Positions 8,385 through 17,240 of a stretch of DNA of 64,000 nt are shown piece by piece. Position numbers and translations under genes: made by a program. Each line of letters begins with the position of its first letter. Positions within the stretch are counted from its first letter, which is position 1. Origin of the DNA: Thermomicrobium sp. CFH 73360 (GTDB lineage Bacteria; Chloroflexota; Chloroflexia; Thermomicrobiales; Thermomicrobiaceae); contig NZ_JAMSLS010000001.1 in NCBI RefSeq assembly GCF_023806465.1, positions 1 through 64,000 on the forward strand, given 5' to 3'. The notes beneath the pieces were generated by a model, which worked only from the letters and a program-made list of their open reading frames with translations, had not been told where the DNA came from and did no database searches.

Positions 8385-8975
8385 TCAAAGCGCGATCAGA
8401 CTACGTTCATACATCCGCTCGAACAGCCGCTCCCAAAATCGTTCTCCTGGGGCAACACGCTCAATTTGCAAAGCCAGCTCATGCGGTTGTGCGGGAGTTA
8501 TCAAGATAGTCGATAGCCGCTGCTGATACCGTCGCTCTACCGCCTGGTCAAGGAACACGAGTTCATGACGATGGCGCGGTTGAACCCCCGCAACAATGAG
8601 GAGGTCGGAGACCATCATCCGCGCGAGGTTATCCCGTGACACGCGTGTCGCGATGTCAAACTCTTCCCGTGCTCGCCCTTGTAGGCTTTGCCGCTGCGCG
8701 GCCAGCGATTGCAACTCGACCTCGACCATATACGCATTCAAGGCGAAGTCTCGCCAGGGCACGAAGTAATACGTGAACAGCAGCTGATACTCTGCCAGAC
8801 GCCCAAGGATAAACGCTGCAATGCGATTCCCGCGCTGGCCACGTGCATTGAAGATGAACCAACCGTGCCCAGCACGTACATGCTGCTCGAGCGTATCGAA
8901 GAACTGTGTCAACCGCCCTAACAGATCCACATCCTGCAGTGACGGCTGCTCGTGAGGAACCGTTTCGCCCGACAC
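8385..8975 (-). CDS. DnaC/IstB-like AAA+ protein with degenerate ATPase motifs
   Basis: No close family was recognised at first. Aligning by eye, the 196 aa protein follows the helicase-loader (DnaC/DnaI/IstB) core. GWFIFNARGQRGNR (38-51) sits where GLYLYGPPGVGKT is expected. SDLLIVAGV (123-131) replaces the Walker B strand LLVIDDLG. AVERRYQQRLSTILIT (145-160) matches the sensor-1 stretch IINRRYEERLPTIFTTN. The Walker A Gly-Lys-Thr and the Walker B acids are all gone, so it should not hydrolyse ATP. The ribosome site GGAGGT is 8 nt before the GTG start, so the gene looks expressed. It converges tail to tail (2 bp) on the polyprenyl synthase. The role is unknown; the homology is inference. Confidence 0.6.
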   Translation of the reverse strand: MSGETVPHEQPSLQDVDLLGRLTQFFDTLEQHVRAGHGWFIFNARGQRGNRIAAFILGRLAEYQLLFTYYFVPWRDFALNAYMVEVELQSLAAQRQSLQGRAREEFDIATRVSRDNLARMMVSDLLIVAGVQPRHRHELVFLDQAVERRYQQRLSTILITPAQPHELALQIERVAPGERFWERLFERMYERSLIAL

Positions 8976-9030
8976 TGCTCTTACCTCCAGCTTCCGGGGA
9001 TCGCCCCGGGATGCATTCCAGGTATGCTAA

Positions 9031-9981
9031 TTATGGCGTAGGGCTTTCCGGCCGAGTCGGCTCCTTCCCAACTACTACCAGGCCTAACCGCTCCCGCAAG
9101 AGCTCGTTTACCGCTTCCGCGTTGACTCCCTGCGCGACCAAGGCGGGTGCACCTGCTTCGGCACGCCAAACCGTGCGCCCACAAAGCTCGCTTGGAGAGG
9201 TCAACACATGCACAAAGGCTCGCTCACCGGTGACAAGATCCGGCCTCGCAGCGACAGCGACTGCCACAGGATCATGTAAGGCGAAGGAGTCGACTCCGCG
9301 CTCGTCAAAAGCCCAGCGTGACACTTCATAGGCAAGTCGAGCCCCTCGGCGATCGGATCCCGCAAGGCGTCCTCGCGCAGCCCGGTCGAAGCGCACGCCC
9401 GTTGTGACGTCCAGCCCGACCCAGATAGTCCGAAAGCGAGCCTCCGCGACGATATGGGCAGCCTCTGGATCACTCCAGACGTTGAACTCTGCAAACGACG
9501 TCACGTTGCCTGGTACGGCAAACGCACCACCCATAATAACCAGCCCCTCGACGAGTTCTGGCAGGCGCGGTTCCAGGCGCAACGCGATGGCCAGGTTTGT
9601 TAACGGCCCAAGACACACAAGGCGAAGTAATCCAGCATACCGCCGTGCTGCCCGTACGATCACCTCTGGTGCGGCTGTATCGAGAATCGGTCCGGAACGT
9701 TGAGGCGTAAGCATCGCTCCACCAAGACCATCGGGTCCATGGAACTCCCGAGCATCCCGGTGTGGACGGAGCAGCGGTTGACTCGCGCCGCGTGCGACCG
9801 GAACTGACACCGCCCCGAACCAGTCGAGCACGCGGCGCGTGTTCTGGGTTGCCTGCTCAACGTCCACATTGCCGGCCACTGTCGTCACGGCGATGACACT
9901 GAGTTCAGGCAGGGCAAGCGCTAGGCCGAGCGCAAGCGCATCGTCCACGCCAGTGTCAACGTCGATGACCACTGGAAACAT
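9031..9981 (-). CDS. Inosine-uridine preferring nucleoside hydrolase
   Basis: This cytoplasmic enzyme hydrolyses ribonucleosides to base and ribose for salvage. The N-terminal calcium-binding signature DVDTGVDDALAL (Asp7, Asp9, Asp13, Asp14) defines the family. MGGAF in the middle and the HDPVAVA segment near the C-terminus carry further active-site residues. The 316 aa length is normal. The ATG at 9981 has GGAGAGG directly upstream; a start 10 codons earlier would lack this. It is a single gene, divergent from the beta-propeller gene, and both start regions share a TATAC-containing stretch near 10027-10034. Confidence 0.92.
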   Translation of the reverse strand: MFPVVIDVDTGVDDALALGLALALPELSVIAVTTVAGNVDVEQATQNTRRVLDWFGAVSVPVARGASQPLLRPHRDAREFHGPDGLGGAMLTPQRSGPILDTAAPEVIVRAARRYAGLLRLVCLGPLTNLAIALRLEPRLPELVEGLVIMGGAFAVPGNVTSFAEFNVWSDPEAAHIVAEARFRTIWVGLDVTTGVRFDRAARGRLAGSDRRGARLAYEVSRWAFDERGVDSFALHDPVAVAVAARPDLVTGERAFVHVLTSPSELCGRTVWRAEAGAPALVAQGVNAEAVNELLRERLGLVVVGKEPTRPESPTP

Positions 9982-10065
9982 ACCTCTCCACCCGTTCCGC
10001 ATCGGCCACAACCTCTAACGGTAGCAGGTATACTCGCCCGCGACCGTAGCGTGGAGGCATTGGGT

Positions 10066-11691
10066 GTGAGGAAGACACGACGACAGCGCCTGCAGGGAGT
10101 AAGACGGTCGCTACTCATTCTCCTCTTGCTCGTAAGTTGGCTTTTGCCACGTTTCGCAACTTCCGTTCGCGCACAATCCAGCGATTACCGACTCGAACCT
10201 GCATTGACATCGTCGGTCGGCCTCCAACTGAGCTCCCTGCGCGCCTCCGGATCACTACTCGTCTGGGAAGATCGCCGGAACGGTGCCCCAGATGTCTATG
10301 CCTACGATCTGGACGATGCTCGAGAGTTTCGCCCTGATCGCAGTCCCGGAGCTCGGTCCCAACCGGCCGTCAGTGGCACGCGCGTGATCTGGGTAAGCGG
10401 GGCCGATCCATCGCGCGCCACGATCGTCGGTACGGACATCGCCAGCGGTGCCACCTTCACCGTCACCGATCAGCCGGGGCAAGTGGAACAGCCGGCAATC
10501 GATGGCACGCTCGTCGCGTGGCGTGAAGTGCGTGGAGACCGAGGCCAGATTCGCGTACGAGACTTGCAAACGGGGCAGCGTTACGACCTTGCTCAAGGCG
10601 ATGCTAACCAAGCGAATCCGGCCGTCAGCGGACAATTTGTTCTTTGGCAAGAGTTCCGTAACGGTAGTTGGGATCTTGTCCTTTGGGACAGCCAACGTGG
10701 AACCGTCACCCCTGTCGTCACCTCCCCGGATGACGAGATCGACCCGGTAATTGCCGGCGATTGGATTGCTTTTCGCCGCCAAGCCCGTAGCGGTGGGCCG
10801 CCATCGCTCATCCTGCTGGATCGTCGAAGCGGTTCAGAGACGATTATCACCGAGGGACACTTCATCGGGCGAATCGCGTTGAGTCAACGATTCGTGGTGT
10901 GGGAGGATTGGCGTTCGGGCCTGCCCGAACTCTACGCCTACGATATTGCGCTTCGAACGGAATTTGCGCTCGCACGGGCACAGCGCGTTGCCTGGCCAAC
11001 GATCTCTGATCGCGTCGTCGGGTGGGTTACCGAACTCCCAGGCGGTCGTGGGCGCGTGCAAGCCTTAGCCATCCGCCAGCGTCTTCCCTCAGATCCACAA
11101 GAGCCCCCAGCCGTACCCTCGCCTGATCGGGTGTACTTTACCCAGACTAAGCATTTTTTGAGCGGCGGATTCAAGCGCTTCTGGCAGACACATGGCGGTG
11201 AGCGCATCTTCGGTTACCCCCTGACCGAAGAGTTTTCGACCACTGACCCGACAACGGGAGAGCAGATCATTGTCCAGTACTTCGAACGTGTGCGTCTCGA
11301 ATATCGTCCCAACGCGCCGGAGGATCACCGGATTACCATCGGTCGACTTGGCGCTGAACTCACAGCTGACCGAGCCTTCGCACCGGTACCGCCGTTCCCC
11401 GACTCAACGGAACGCCGGTACTTTCCAGAAACCGGCCATTCGCTCTCCTATGGCTTTAAAGAATTCTGGGAAAAAAATGGGGGAGTGAGCGTCTTCGGGT
11501 ACCCGATCAGCGAGGAATTCACTGAAAATGGGCGAACCGTGCAGTACTTCGAGCGAGCACGCTTCGAATATAACCCCAATGCCCCTGACGAGGACTCGCG
11601 GATTACGCTCGGTCTTCTTGGTCGCGAAGCCCTTCAGCGGATGGGGTGGCTCCCGCGTCCCCCTATCGACACGACGATGTTAACCCGTTAA
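10066..11691 (+). CDS. Exported beta-propeller protein with two C-terminal LGFP-like repeats
   Basis: The 541 aa protein has a signal peptide (basic start, then LLILLLLVSWLL, cleavage probably after VRAQS). A TolB-like beta-propeller follows (about 35-350), built from repeats that read VWEDRRNG..DVYAYD, VAWREVRG, LWQEFRNG, VWEDWRSG. The C-terminus holds two 70-75 aa units (about 370-450 and 455-530), each with YF..T.H.LS.GF..FW...GG..FGYP..EEF and QYFER.R.EY.PNAP. These resemble LGFP repeats seen in cell-surface proteins of Chloroflexota and actinobacteria. GTG at 10066 is preferred, with GGAGG 8 nt before it. The function is probably surface binding; no enzyme residues are evident. Confidence 0.75.
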   Translation: MRKTRRQRLQGVRRSLLILLLLVSWLLPRFATSVRAQSSDYRLEPALTSSVGLQLSSLRASGSLLVWEDRRNGAPDVYAYDLDDAREFRPDRSPGARSQPAVSGTRVIWVSGADPSRATIVGTDIASGATFTVTDQPGQVEQPAIDGTLVAWREVRGDRGQIRVRDLQTGQRYDLAQGDANQANPAVSGQFVLWQEFRNGSWDLVLWDSQRGTVTPVVTSPDDEIDPVIAGDWIAFRRQARSGGPPSLILLDRRSGSETIITEGHFIGRIALSQRFVVWEDWRSGLPELYAYDIALRTEFALARAQRVAWPTISDRVVGWVTELPGGRGRVQALAIRQRLPSDPQEPPAVPSPDRVYFTQTKHFLSGGFKRFWQTHGGERIFGYPLTEEFSTTDPTTGEQIIVQYFERVRLEYRPNAPEDHRITIGRLGAELTADRAFAPVPPFPDSTERRYFPETGHSLSYGFKEFWEKNGGVSVFGYPISEEFTENGRTVQYFERARFEYNPNAPDEDSRITLGLLGREALQRMGWLPRPPIDTTMLTR

Positions 11692-11693
11692 GC

Positions 11694-13013
11694 CTACCTC
11701 GCTTCGTCAACAATCGCGAGGTAGAGATCATTGACGTTCGTGCCCGTTAACCCAGTGACAACGAGCGCTCCGACCGCTGCCAGGGCCGTCGCGGAGTCGT
11801 TCCGATGCAATGCATCCCGAGCATCGAGACCGAGAACACGCAACGCGTCGACCGTCCCTGTATCCACCACGGCGCCGGCAGCTCCACTTGTGCCGTCGTC
11901 CCCATCCGATGCCAGGCTCGCGATCGTGATGTCGCGCGCCCCGGTCACTGCAAGCGCGGCTGCCAGTGCCATTTCGGTGTTCCGGCCCCCGCGTCCATCC
12001 CCCCGAACGGTCACTGTAAGTTCACCTGCCGCGACCAACGCGACTGGTGGTGCCCACGGCAGACGCTCCTCCCGCACCGAGCGCGCGAGGGTCGCCCAGA
12101 AGCGCCCAAACTGGCTTGCTTCACCGGTATACCGCGTGCCGCACAGAACGGCCGGAAGTCCACGCGCCCGGCAGGCTTCGACCGCCGCACGCGCAAGCAC
12201 GGCCGCATCGGCCAGCACGACTGATTGGAGCACATTTCCCAACCGGAGCGACGATTTCTCCGGCTCTTCCAGGATGGCGCGAACTGTTTCCGGAAGGTCG
12301 AACCACACATCGAGTTGTCTGAGTGTTCTTGCTATGTCTTCGGTTGTCGTCTCCGGTTCGACTGTTGGCCCGCTTGCAATCACTGGAAGCGGGCTCCCCA
12401 ATACGTCGGAAACGATGAGATTGATAATGCGCGCTGGTGCAGCTGCCCGTGCAAGCCCGCCCCCCTTAAGGTCACTCAAACGACGTCGCACCGCATTGAG
12501 CAGCCAGATATCGGCTCCAGCCTTCAGTAAGCGTTCCGTTGTCAGCACAACGTCGTCTAAGTCCAAAGGGGCGCGCGGCACCTCGGCTAATGCAGATCCC
12601 CCACCTGACAAGAGAACAAGAACCAGATCGTGCTGATTCAAACCTCGTACCGCGTCCAAGAGTGCATGCCCAGCTCGGAGGCTTTGTGCGTCCGGGAGGG
12701 GATGACTGCCCGGGACAACATGACACCGCTCCAGCTCAGCATAATCCTCGCCGTCGCTCTTGGGGACCACCACACAGCGATGAACCCGCCCCCCGAGCAC
12801 ACTCAGTGTCCCACGCGCCATCGGCACTGCCGCTTTACCAAGTGCTAAGACCACAAGGCGGCTCTCGCGTTCGATCCGATGCGGGATACCACGAATAAGA
12901 ACTGCATTGTCGCGTAGTTCAATTGCCTCCCGGACGAGCCGCTCTGGATCGACAGCACTCAAAGCCTCACGGAAGAGTTCCTCAACAAAACGTTTCAGGC
13001 GCGGTTCGAACAC
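11694..13013 (-). CDS. Glycerate 2-kinase (GckA/TtuD, MOFRL family)
   Basis: This enzyme phosphorylates D-glycerate to 2-phosphoglycerate, linking glyoxylate or serine breakdown to glycolysis. The 439 aa protein has the DUF4147 nucleotide-binding half (VLALGKAAVPMARG, VVPGSHPLPDAQSL, LLSGGGSAL) and the C-terminal MOFRL domain (about 315-430, GGRNTEMALAAALAV and ASDGDDGTSGAAGA). GTG start at 13013 with GAGGG 8 nt upstream, overlapping the rluD end by 19 bp, so it is the last gene of lspA-rluD-glycerate kinase. The first two are a conserved pair; the third is an unusual companion. Confidence 0.92.
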   Translation of the reverse strand: MFEPRLKRFVEELFREALSAVDPERLVREAIELRDNAVLIRGIPHRIERESRLVVLALGKAAVPMARGTLSVLGGRVHRCVVVPKSDGEDYAELERCHVVPGSHPLPDAQSLRAGHALLDAVRGLNQHDLVLVLLSGGGSALAEVPRAPLDLDDVVLTTERLLKAGADIWLLNAVRRRLSDLKGGGLARAAAPARIINLIVSDVLGSPLPVIASGPTVEPETTTEDIARTLRQLDVWFDLPETVRAILEEPEKSSLRLGNVLQSVVLADAAVLARAAVEACRARGLPAVLCGTRYTGEASQFGRFWATLARSVREERLPWAPPVALVAAGELTVTVRGDGRGGRNTEMALAAALAVTGARDITIASLASDGDDGTSGAAGAVVDTGTVDALRVLGLDARDALHRNDSATALAAVGALVVTGLTGTNVNDLYLAIVDEAR

Positions 13014-13963
13014 GGGACACCCTCGCGCTCACACTGGCGGATTGCCTCCAAAACGTGACGGAGATCGTAGGGCAGCGGTGTCTCGAGCTCGATTGTTTGC
13101 CCTGTGCTCGGAAGAGTAAAGCGTAAGTAGCGAGCATGCAAAAACTGCCGAGGGACAGGGACACAGAAAGGACGGTCTCCTCCGTACTGTTGGTCTCCAA
13201 CGACTGAATGACCAATGAACGCACAATGGACGCGAATCTGGTGCGTCCGTCCCGTCTCAATCGTAACGTCCAAGAGTGTCGCGCAACGGAAGCGTTCGAT
13301 CACGCGAAAGTGCGTGATCGCAGGCCGCCCCCACGGAACAACTGCCATCTTTGTCCGTTCGCGTGGATCCCGGCTGATTGGTGCATCGATTGTCCCGGAA
13401 TCCGGTTCGACCACGCCGTGGACCAGCGCCGTGTATTTTTTCACGACGCTTCGACTGTGCCATTGTTCCAGTAAGGCAAGGCGTGCCGGCTCCGTCTTGG
13501 CGACCACGAGCAGCCCTGACGTGTCCTTGTCAAGCCGATGCACGATGCCCGGTCGATGACTTGGTTGGACTTGGAGGTCAGGGCGAATCGCCTTGAGTGC
13601 ATTCACGAGGGTACCATGCTCGTGTCCCGGTGCAGGGTGCGTCACGATCCCAGGCGGCTTATCGAACACGATAATATCGTCATCCTCATAGATGACCGGG
13701 ATCGGGAGATACTCTGGCTCAAGATCGCTGGGTGGTGCGACTGGTGGCAGATACACCTCCAGGCGATCACCATAACGGACTCGTTGAGCAGGCTTGCACG
13801 GCTCACCGTTGACGAGGATCTCCCCCTGCTTCATCATCTGTTGCACGAAACTGCGGCTCATCCCTGTCACCCGGCTTGCGATGAGCTTATCGAGCCGCTC
13901 CCCGTGCTCTCGCTCAGAAATTTGCAAAACCAGCCGTATCGCTTCTTGGGGTCGGGTTGTCAT
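12995..13963 (-). CDS. rluD: 23S rRNA pseudouridine synthase, RluD/RluA family
   Basis: It isomerises specific uridines of large-subunit rRNA. An N-terminal S4 RNA-binding domain (about 20-75, ERLDKLIASRV) precedes the catalytic domain, with motif HRLDKDTSG (142-150) and catalytic Asp145. The 322 aa length fits. The start overlaps the lspA stop by 4 bp (ATGA), a conserved arrangement. The exact target positions (1911/1915/1917 in RluD) are assumed from family membership only. Confidence 0.93.
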   Translation of the reverse strand: MTTRPQEAIRLVLQISEREHGERLDKLIASRVTGMSRSFVQQMMKQGEILVNGEPCKPAQRVRYGDRLEVYLPPVAPPSDLEPEYLPIPVIYEDDDIIVFDKPPGIVTHPAPGHEHGTLVNALKAIRPDLQVQPSHRPGIVHRLDKDTSGLLVVAKTEPARLALLEQWHSRSVVKKYTALVHGVVEPDSGTIDAPISRDPRERTKMAVVPWGRPAITHFRVIERFRCATLLDVTIETGRTHQIRVHCAFIGHSVVGDQQYGGDRPFCVPVPRQFLHARYLRFTLPSTGQTIELETPLPYDLRHVLEAIRQCEREGVPCSNRA

Positions 13964-14478
13964 CGTGTGCGCTGCTCCATATCAATCCGTTCGGTCCGGC
14001 TCCTATCTATCGACGTCCGCGTCACCTCGGGCCACACAAGCAGGCCAACCAGCAACAATACTCCGATGGTGATTGCGCTATCTGCAACGTTGAAGGTCGG
14101 CCAAAACGAGAAATCAATGAAGTCCACCACGAATCCATGGCGGAAGCGATCGACGAGGTTTCCCAGCGCACCACCAAGCTGCAGACCTAACGCCACGGCT
14201 CCAGGCCAGGATGCGACAAGTGCACGGAACCATATAGCAAGCACGACGACAACCGCGAGCGCCAAGAGAGCCAACAGAGGATTCTTTCCTTGGAAGAGCC
14301 CAAATGCCGCTCCGGTATTCTCAACGTAGAAGAGGCGAAGAATACGAGGAATGAGCACAACCTCACTGACTGGGCCACCTGGTGCCAGATAGGCGAGGAC
14401 GAGCGCCTTGCTGATCTGGTCGACAAGCAGCACCACGGCAGCGACGCTCGCGACAATCTCCCACCCTCGAGTACGCAC
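13960..14478 (-). CDS. lspA: Lipoprotein signal peptidase (signal peptidase II)
   Basis: This inner-membrane aspartyl protease cuts prolipoprotein signal peptides after lipidation. It is 172 aa with four hydrophobic helices. The catalytic aspartates are Asp119 in VVDF and Asp133 in FNVADSAI, and the NTGAAFG motif (54-60) is present. GTG start at 14478 with GGAG about 8 nt upstream. First gene of the lspA-rluD-glycerate kinase operon and divergent from murG. Confidence 0.95.
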   Translation of the reverse strand: MRTRGWEIVASVAAVVLLVDQISKALVLAYLAPGGPVSEVVLIPRILRLFYVENTGAAFGLFQGKNPLLALLALAVVVVLAIWFRALVASWPGAVALGLQLGGALGNLVDRFRHGFVVDFIDFSFWPTFNVADSAITIGVLLLVGLLVWPEVTRTSIDRSRTERIDMEQRTR

Positions 14479-14623
14479 TGCTTATCTCCTCATGCAAACC
14501 AAAGATAGCCGCTAACACCGCTGCTGCGGTACAGCGTCACCGCCCAATTCTACTGCCATTGTGACTTCCACTCTCCTGCATCTTCCCGCGGTACTATCTG
14601 CAGATAAAGGGAACGGAGGAGGC

Positions 14624-15790
14624 ATGACACGACCATTGCGTCTCGTGATTGGCGGCGGCGGAACCGGTGGTCACACCGTACCAGCTCTCGCAGCATTGGA
14701 CGCATTGCGCGCTCAAATCGATGTGGAAGTGCTCTGGATCGGTTCGCGCCACGGCGTCGAACGACGCTTTGCTGAGCAGAACGATATTCCCTTCCGGTGG
14801 ATTCCCACCGGGAAACTCCGCCGGGATCCAACCCCGCGTACGCTCCTTGACCTTGCCGCCGTCCCTCTCGGTATTCTGGCCGCAGCTTCTTTGATTCGTA
14901 CTTTCCGCCCAGATGTGGTCTTCGGAACAGGTGGGTACGTCAGTGTGCCCGTCGTCATCGGTGGCTGGCTCAATCGGATTCCACTCGTCATCCACGAGCA
15001 GACGGCCATTGCGGGTCTTGCGACACGGATTGCCGCACGGTTCGCTGACGCAGTGGCGATTTCCTTCGAGGCGACGCGTCCACTGCTCAGGCGCAGGAGG
15101 TCCGCGATCGTCCACACCGGCCTCCCGATCCGCCGTGAACTCTTCCGAGGCGACGCCCAACGTGCTCTCGGGCGCTTCGGTTTTACCAAGGATCTCCCGC
15201 TCGTTTATGTGACAGGCGGCGTTCTGGGCGCACACGCACTCAATGAAGCTATCGCCGCCGCCTTACCCGACCTTGTGGGGACCGTTCAAGTGTTACACCA
15301 GTGCGGGCCAGCACGGATCAATGGCGATTTGCCGCGCCTCCTCGAGCGACGTAGCATGCTTCCGTATCCGCTGCAAAGACGATACGCTGTGGTCGAGTTT
15401 CTCACCGAGGAACTCCCAGATGTCTATGCCGCCGCTGATCTCGTCATCAGCCGGGCTGGCGCCAGCACCGTTGCCGAGCTCGCCGCACTTGGCAAACCCG
15501 CGATTCTCGTCCCTCTCCCTGGGACACGCGGCGACGAGCAGACCGCCAACGCGCGCCTGCTCAATGATCTTGGAAGCGCGATTCTCCTGCCACAAAGCGA
15601 TTTGACCCCTCAACGTATCGTCACACTGGTCGAGAGGTTGGTTGCTGACCGAGAAGCACTTGCGGCAATGGGACAACGGGGAAAGGTTCTGGCCGTTCCC
15701 GACGCAGCTGAGCGCCTGGCGGACCTCATCCAGGCGACAGCTCGCGCCCGTTCTGCCGCGAACGCACCGCCTGTGCCGCGAGTGCGCTGA
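14624..15790 (+). CDS. murG: MurG, lipid II-forming N-acetylglucosaminyltransferase
   Basis: MurG adds GlcNAc from UDP-GlcNAc to lipid I on the cytoplasmic face of the membrane. The 388 aa GT-B protein has the N-terminal GGGGTGGHTVP loop, the FGTGGYVSVP stretch and IHEQ. The C-terminal UDP-GlcNAc pocket SRAGASTVAELAALGKP ends in an unusual GTRGDEQTANA rather than the common A.DNHQ.NA. The ATG at 14624 follows GGAGGAGG by about 1-4 nt, and an upstream extension of 21 codons adds no conserved residues. No other mur genes are adjacent. Its 3' end overlaps radA on the other strand by 65 bp. Confidence 0.95.
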   Translation: MTRPLRLVIGGGGTGGHTVPALAALDALRAQIDVEVLWIGSRHGVERRFAEQNDIPFRWIPTGKLRRDPTPRTLLDLAAVPLGILAAASLIRTFRPDVVFGTGGYVSVPVVIGGWLNRIPLVIHEQTAIAGLATRIAARFADAVAISFEATRPLLRRRRSAIVHTGLPIRRELFRGDAQRALGRFGFTKDLPLVYVTGGVLGAHALNEAIAAALPDLVGTVQVLHQCGPARINGDLPRLLERRSMLPYPLQRRYAVVEFLTEELPDVYAAADLVISRAGASTVAELAALGKPAILVPLPGTRGDEQTANARLLNDLGSAILLPQSDLTPQRIVTLVERLVADREALAAMGQRGKVLAVPDAAERLADLIQATARARSAANAPPVPRVR

Positions 15791-17138
15791 CCGCCTCGGC
15801 TAACGAACGAATGGGGAGCAGTCGGAGTTCGGCAGACACACTCGCCACCCGGCTGGATGCTGGGACGACCGCACGCTCGAAACCCAACCTCGCAGCTTCC
15901 TGCAACCGACGCTCCAAGGCATGGACACCGCGGACCTCGCCTGCCAGTCCAAGTTCGCCAATGTAGACGGCGGTTGGATCCAGTGGGATCCCGCTCGCTG
16001 ACGAGGCGATCGCAAGTGCAACCCCGAGGTCCGCTGCTGGCTCGACGAGACGAATACCGCCAGTCACATTCACGAACACATCCTGATCCGCAAGGCGAAG
16101 CCCTGCATGCTTCGTCAGCACAGCGACAAGTAGCTGCAAGCGTGTGGCATCGAATCCCGTGGCAACACGGCGAGGCGTTCCATAGCCAGCTGAGCTTGTC
16201 AGCGCTTGTACCTCGATGAGGATTGGACGCGTGCCTTCTAGCGCAACCACGACCGCGCTTCCTGGGGCATCCCGAACTCGCTCGGCGAGGAACAACTCCG
16301 AAGGATTCCCAACATCCCGCAGTCCCGAATCGGTCATCTCAAAGACACCGATCTCGTTTGTCGACCCAAACCGGTTCTTGACCGCGCGCAGAATTCGGTG
16401 CTGGTAAAAGCGTTCACCCTCCAAGTAAAGGACCACATCGACCATATGCTCAACCACGCGCGGACCAGCAATCAAGCCTTCCTTTGTGACGTGACCGACC
16501 ACGAAAATTGGTGTCGCAGTCTGCTTGGCGAAGCGGAGAAGCTGCGCTGTACAGTCGCGAAGTTGCGATACGCTCCCTGGCGAGGATTCAAGCCCGGTCA
16601 AGTAGACCGTCTGAATAGAATCCACCACAAGCATCGCCGGCCGCAATTCCTCCGCAACCTCAAGGACGCGATCGAGAGCTGTTTCCGGAAGAACAACAAC
16701 GCCGTCGCTGGCGGACCCGAGTCGATCAGCGCGGAGCTTCATCTGTTCCGGCGATTCCTCCGCCGCCACGTATAGGACCTCCTGACCGTATTCCGCTACA
16801 CGGAGAGCGGCCTGCAACAGGAGCGTCGACTTCCCGATGCCGGGATCACCCCCGAGCAGAACCAGTGATCCGGGGACAAGACCTCCGCCAAGCACGCGGT
16901 CGAACTCCGGCAAGCCAACCGTGAGACGTCGTCCCTCAGCACTCCTCACTTGAGAAAGACGCAGTGGTCGCGTTCCACCGCCTATCTCGGGGGCCATCCC
17001 GACCGACGACTCGACAGTCTTCTCGACCATCGAGCCCCACGCTCCACACGACGGACACCGACCGAAGTACCCTGGACTCTCCAGACCGCAGGCCTGACAA
17101 GTCCACACTGTTCTCCGCCGCTGACGCCCTCGTGACAC
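15726..17138 (-). CDS. radA: DNA repair protein RadA (Sms)
   Basis: RadA is a RecA-like ATPase that drives branch migration of recombination intermediates. The 470 aa protein has an N-terminal zinc finger (Cys14, Cys17, Cys28, Cys31), Walker A GGDPGIGKST (96-105), the RadA-specific KNRFGS motif near residue 252, and a C-terminal Lon-protease-like domain without the Ser/Lys dyad. GTG start at 17138 with GGGGG just upstream. A Gram-positive-type SOS box lies 22-35 bp before the start, suggesting LexA control. It follows clpC, as in Bacillus, but with a terminator between. Its 3' end overlaps murG. Confidence 0.96.
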   Translation of the reverse strand: MSRGRQRRRTVWTCQACGLESPGYFGRCPSCGAWGSMVEKTVESSVGMAPEIGGGTRPLRLSQVRSAEGRRLTVGLPEFDRVLGGGLVPGSLVLLGGDPGIGKSTLLLQAALRVAEYGQEVLYVAAEESPEQMKLRADRLGSASDGVVVLPETALDRVLEVAEELRPAMLVVDSIQTVYLTGLESSPGSVSQLRDCTAQLLRFAKQTATPIFVVGHVTKEGLIAGPRVVEHMVDVVLYLEGERFYQHRILRAVKNRFGSTNEIGVFEMTDSGLRDVGNPSELFLAERVRDAPGSAVVVALEGTRPILIEVQALTSSAGYGTPRRVATGFDATRLQLLVAVLTKHAGLRLADQDVFVNVTGGIRLVEPAADLGVALAIASSASGIPLDPTAVYIGELGLAGEVRGVHALERRLQEAARLGFERAVVPASSRVASVSAELRLLPIRSLAEAVSALAAQAVRSRQNGRELSPG

Positions 17139-17159
17139 GCTGCCCCCGATCAGTTAACG

Positions 17160-17185
17160 CGAACACTCGTTCGCCCAGAAGTATA
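17160..17185 (-). promoter_or_regulatory. Predicted radA promoter -10 with SOS (LexA) box at the start point
   Basis: On the minus strand TATACT (17185-17180) is followed by CGAACGAGTGTTCG (17173-17160). The latter fits the Gram-positive LexA/DinR consensus CGAAC-RNRY-GTTYG at every position. The box would cover +1 to about +14 and so block transcription. No clear -35 is seen; the region overlaps the clpC terminator. Confidence 0.6.
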
Positions 17186-17187
17186 AC

Positions 17188-17221
17188 GAATGCGGCACCG
17201 GAGAATTCCGGCGCCGCATTC
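17188..17221 (-). terminator. Stem-loop terminator downstream of clpC
   Basis: GAATGCGGC/GCCGCATTC arms (17188-17196, 17213-17221) with an inner CCGG/CCGG helix and 6 nt loop lie 20 bp after the clpC stop codon. The sequence after it on the minus strand (GTTATACTTCT) is T-rich but has no solid T run. Confidence 0.7.
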
Positions 17222-17240
17222 CTGGCAACACCAATCTCAG

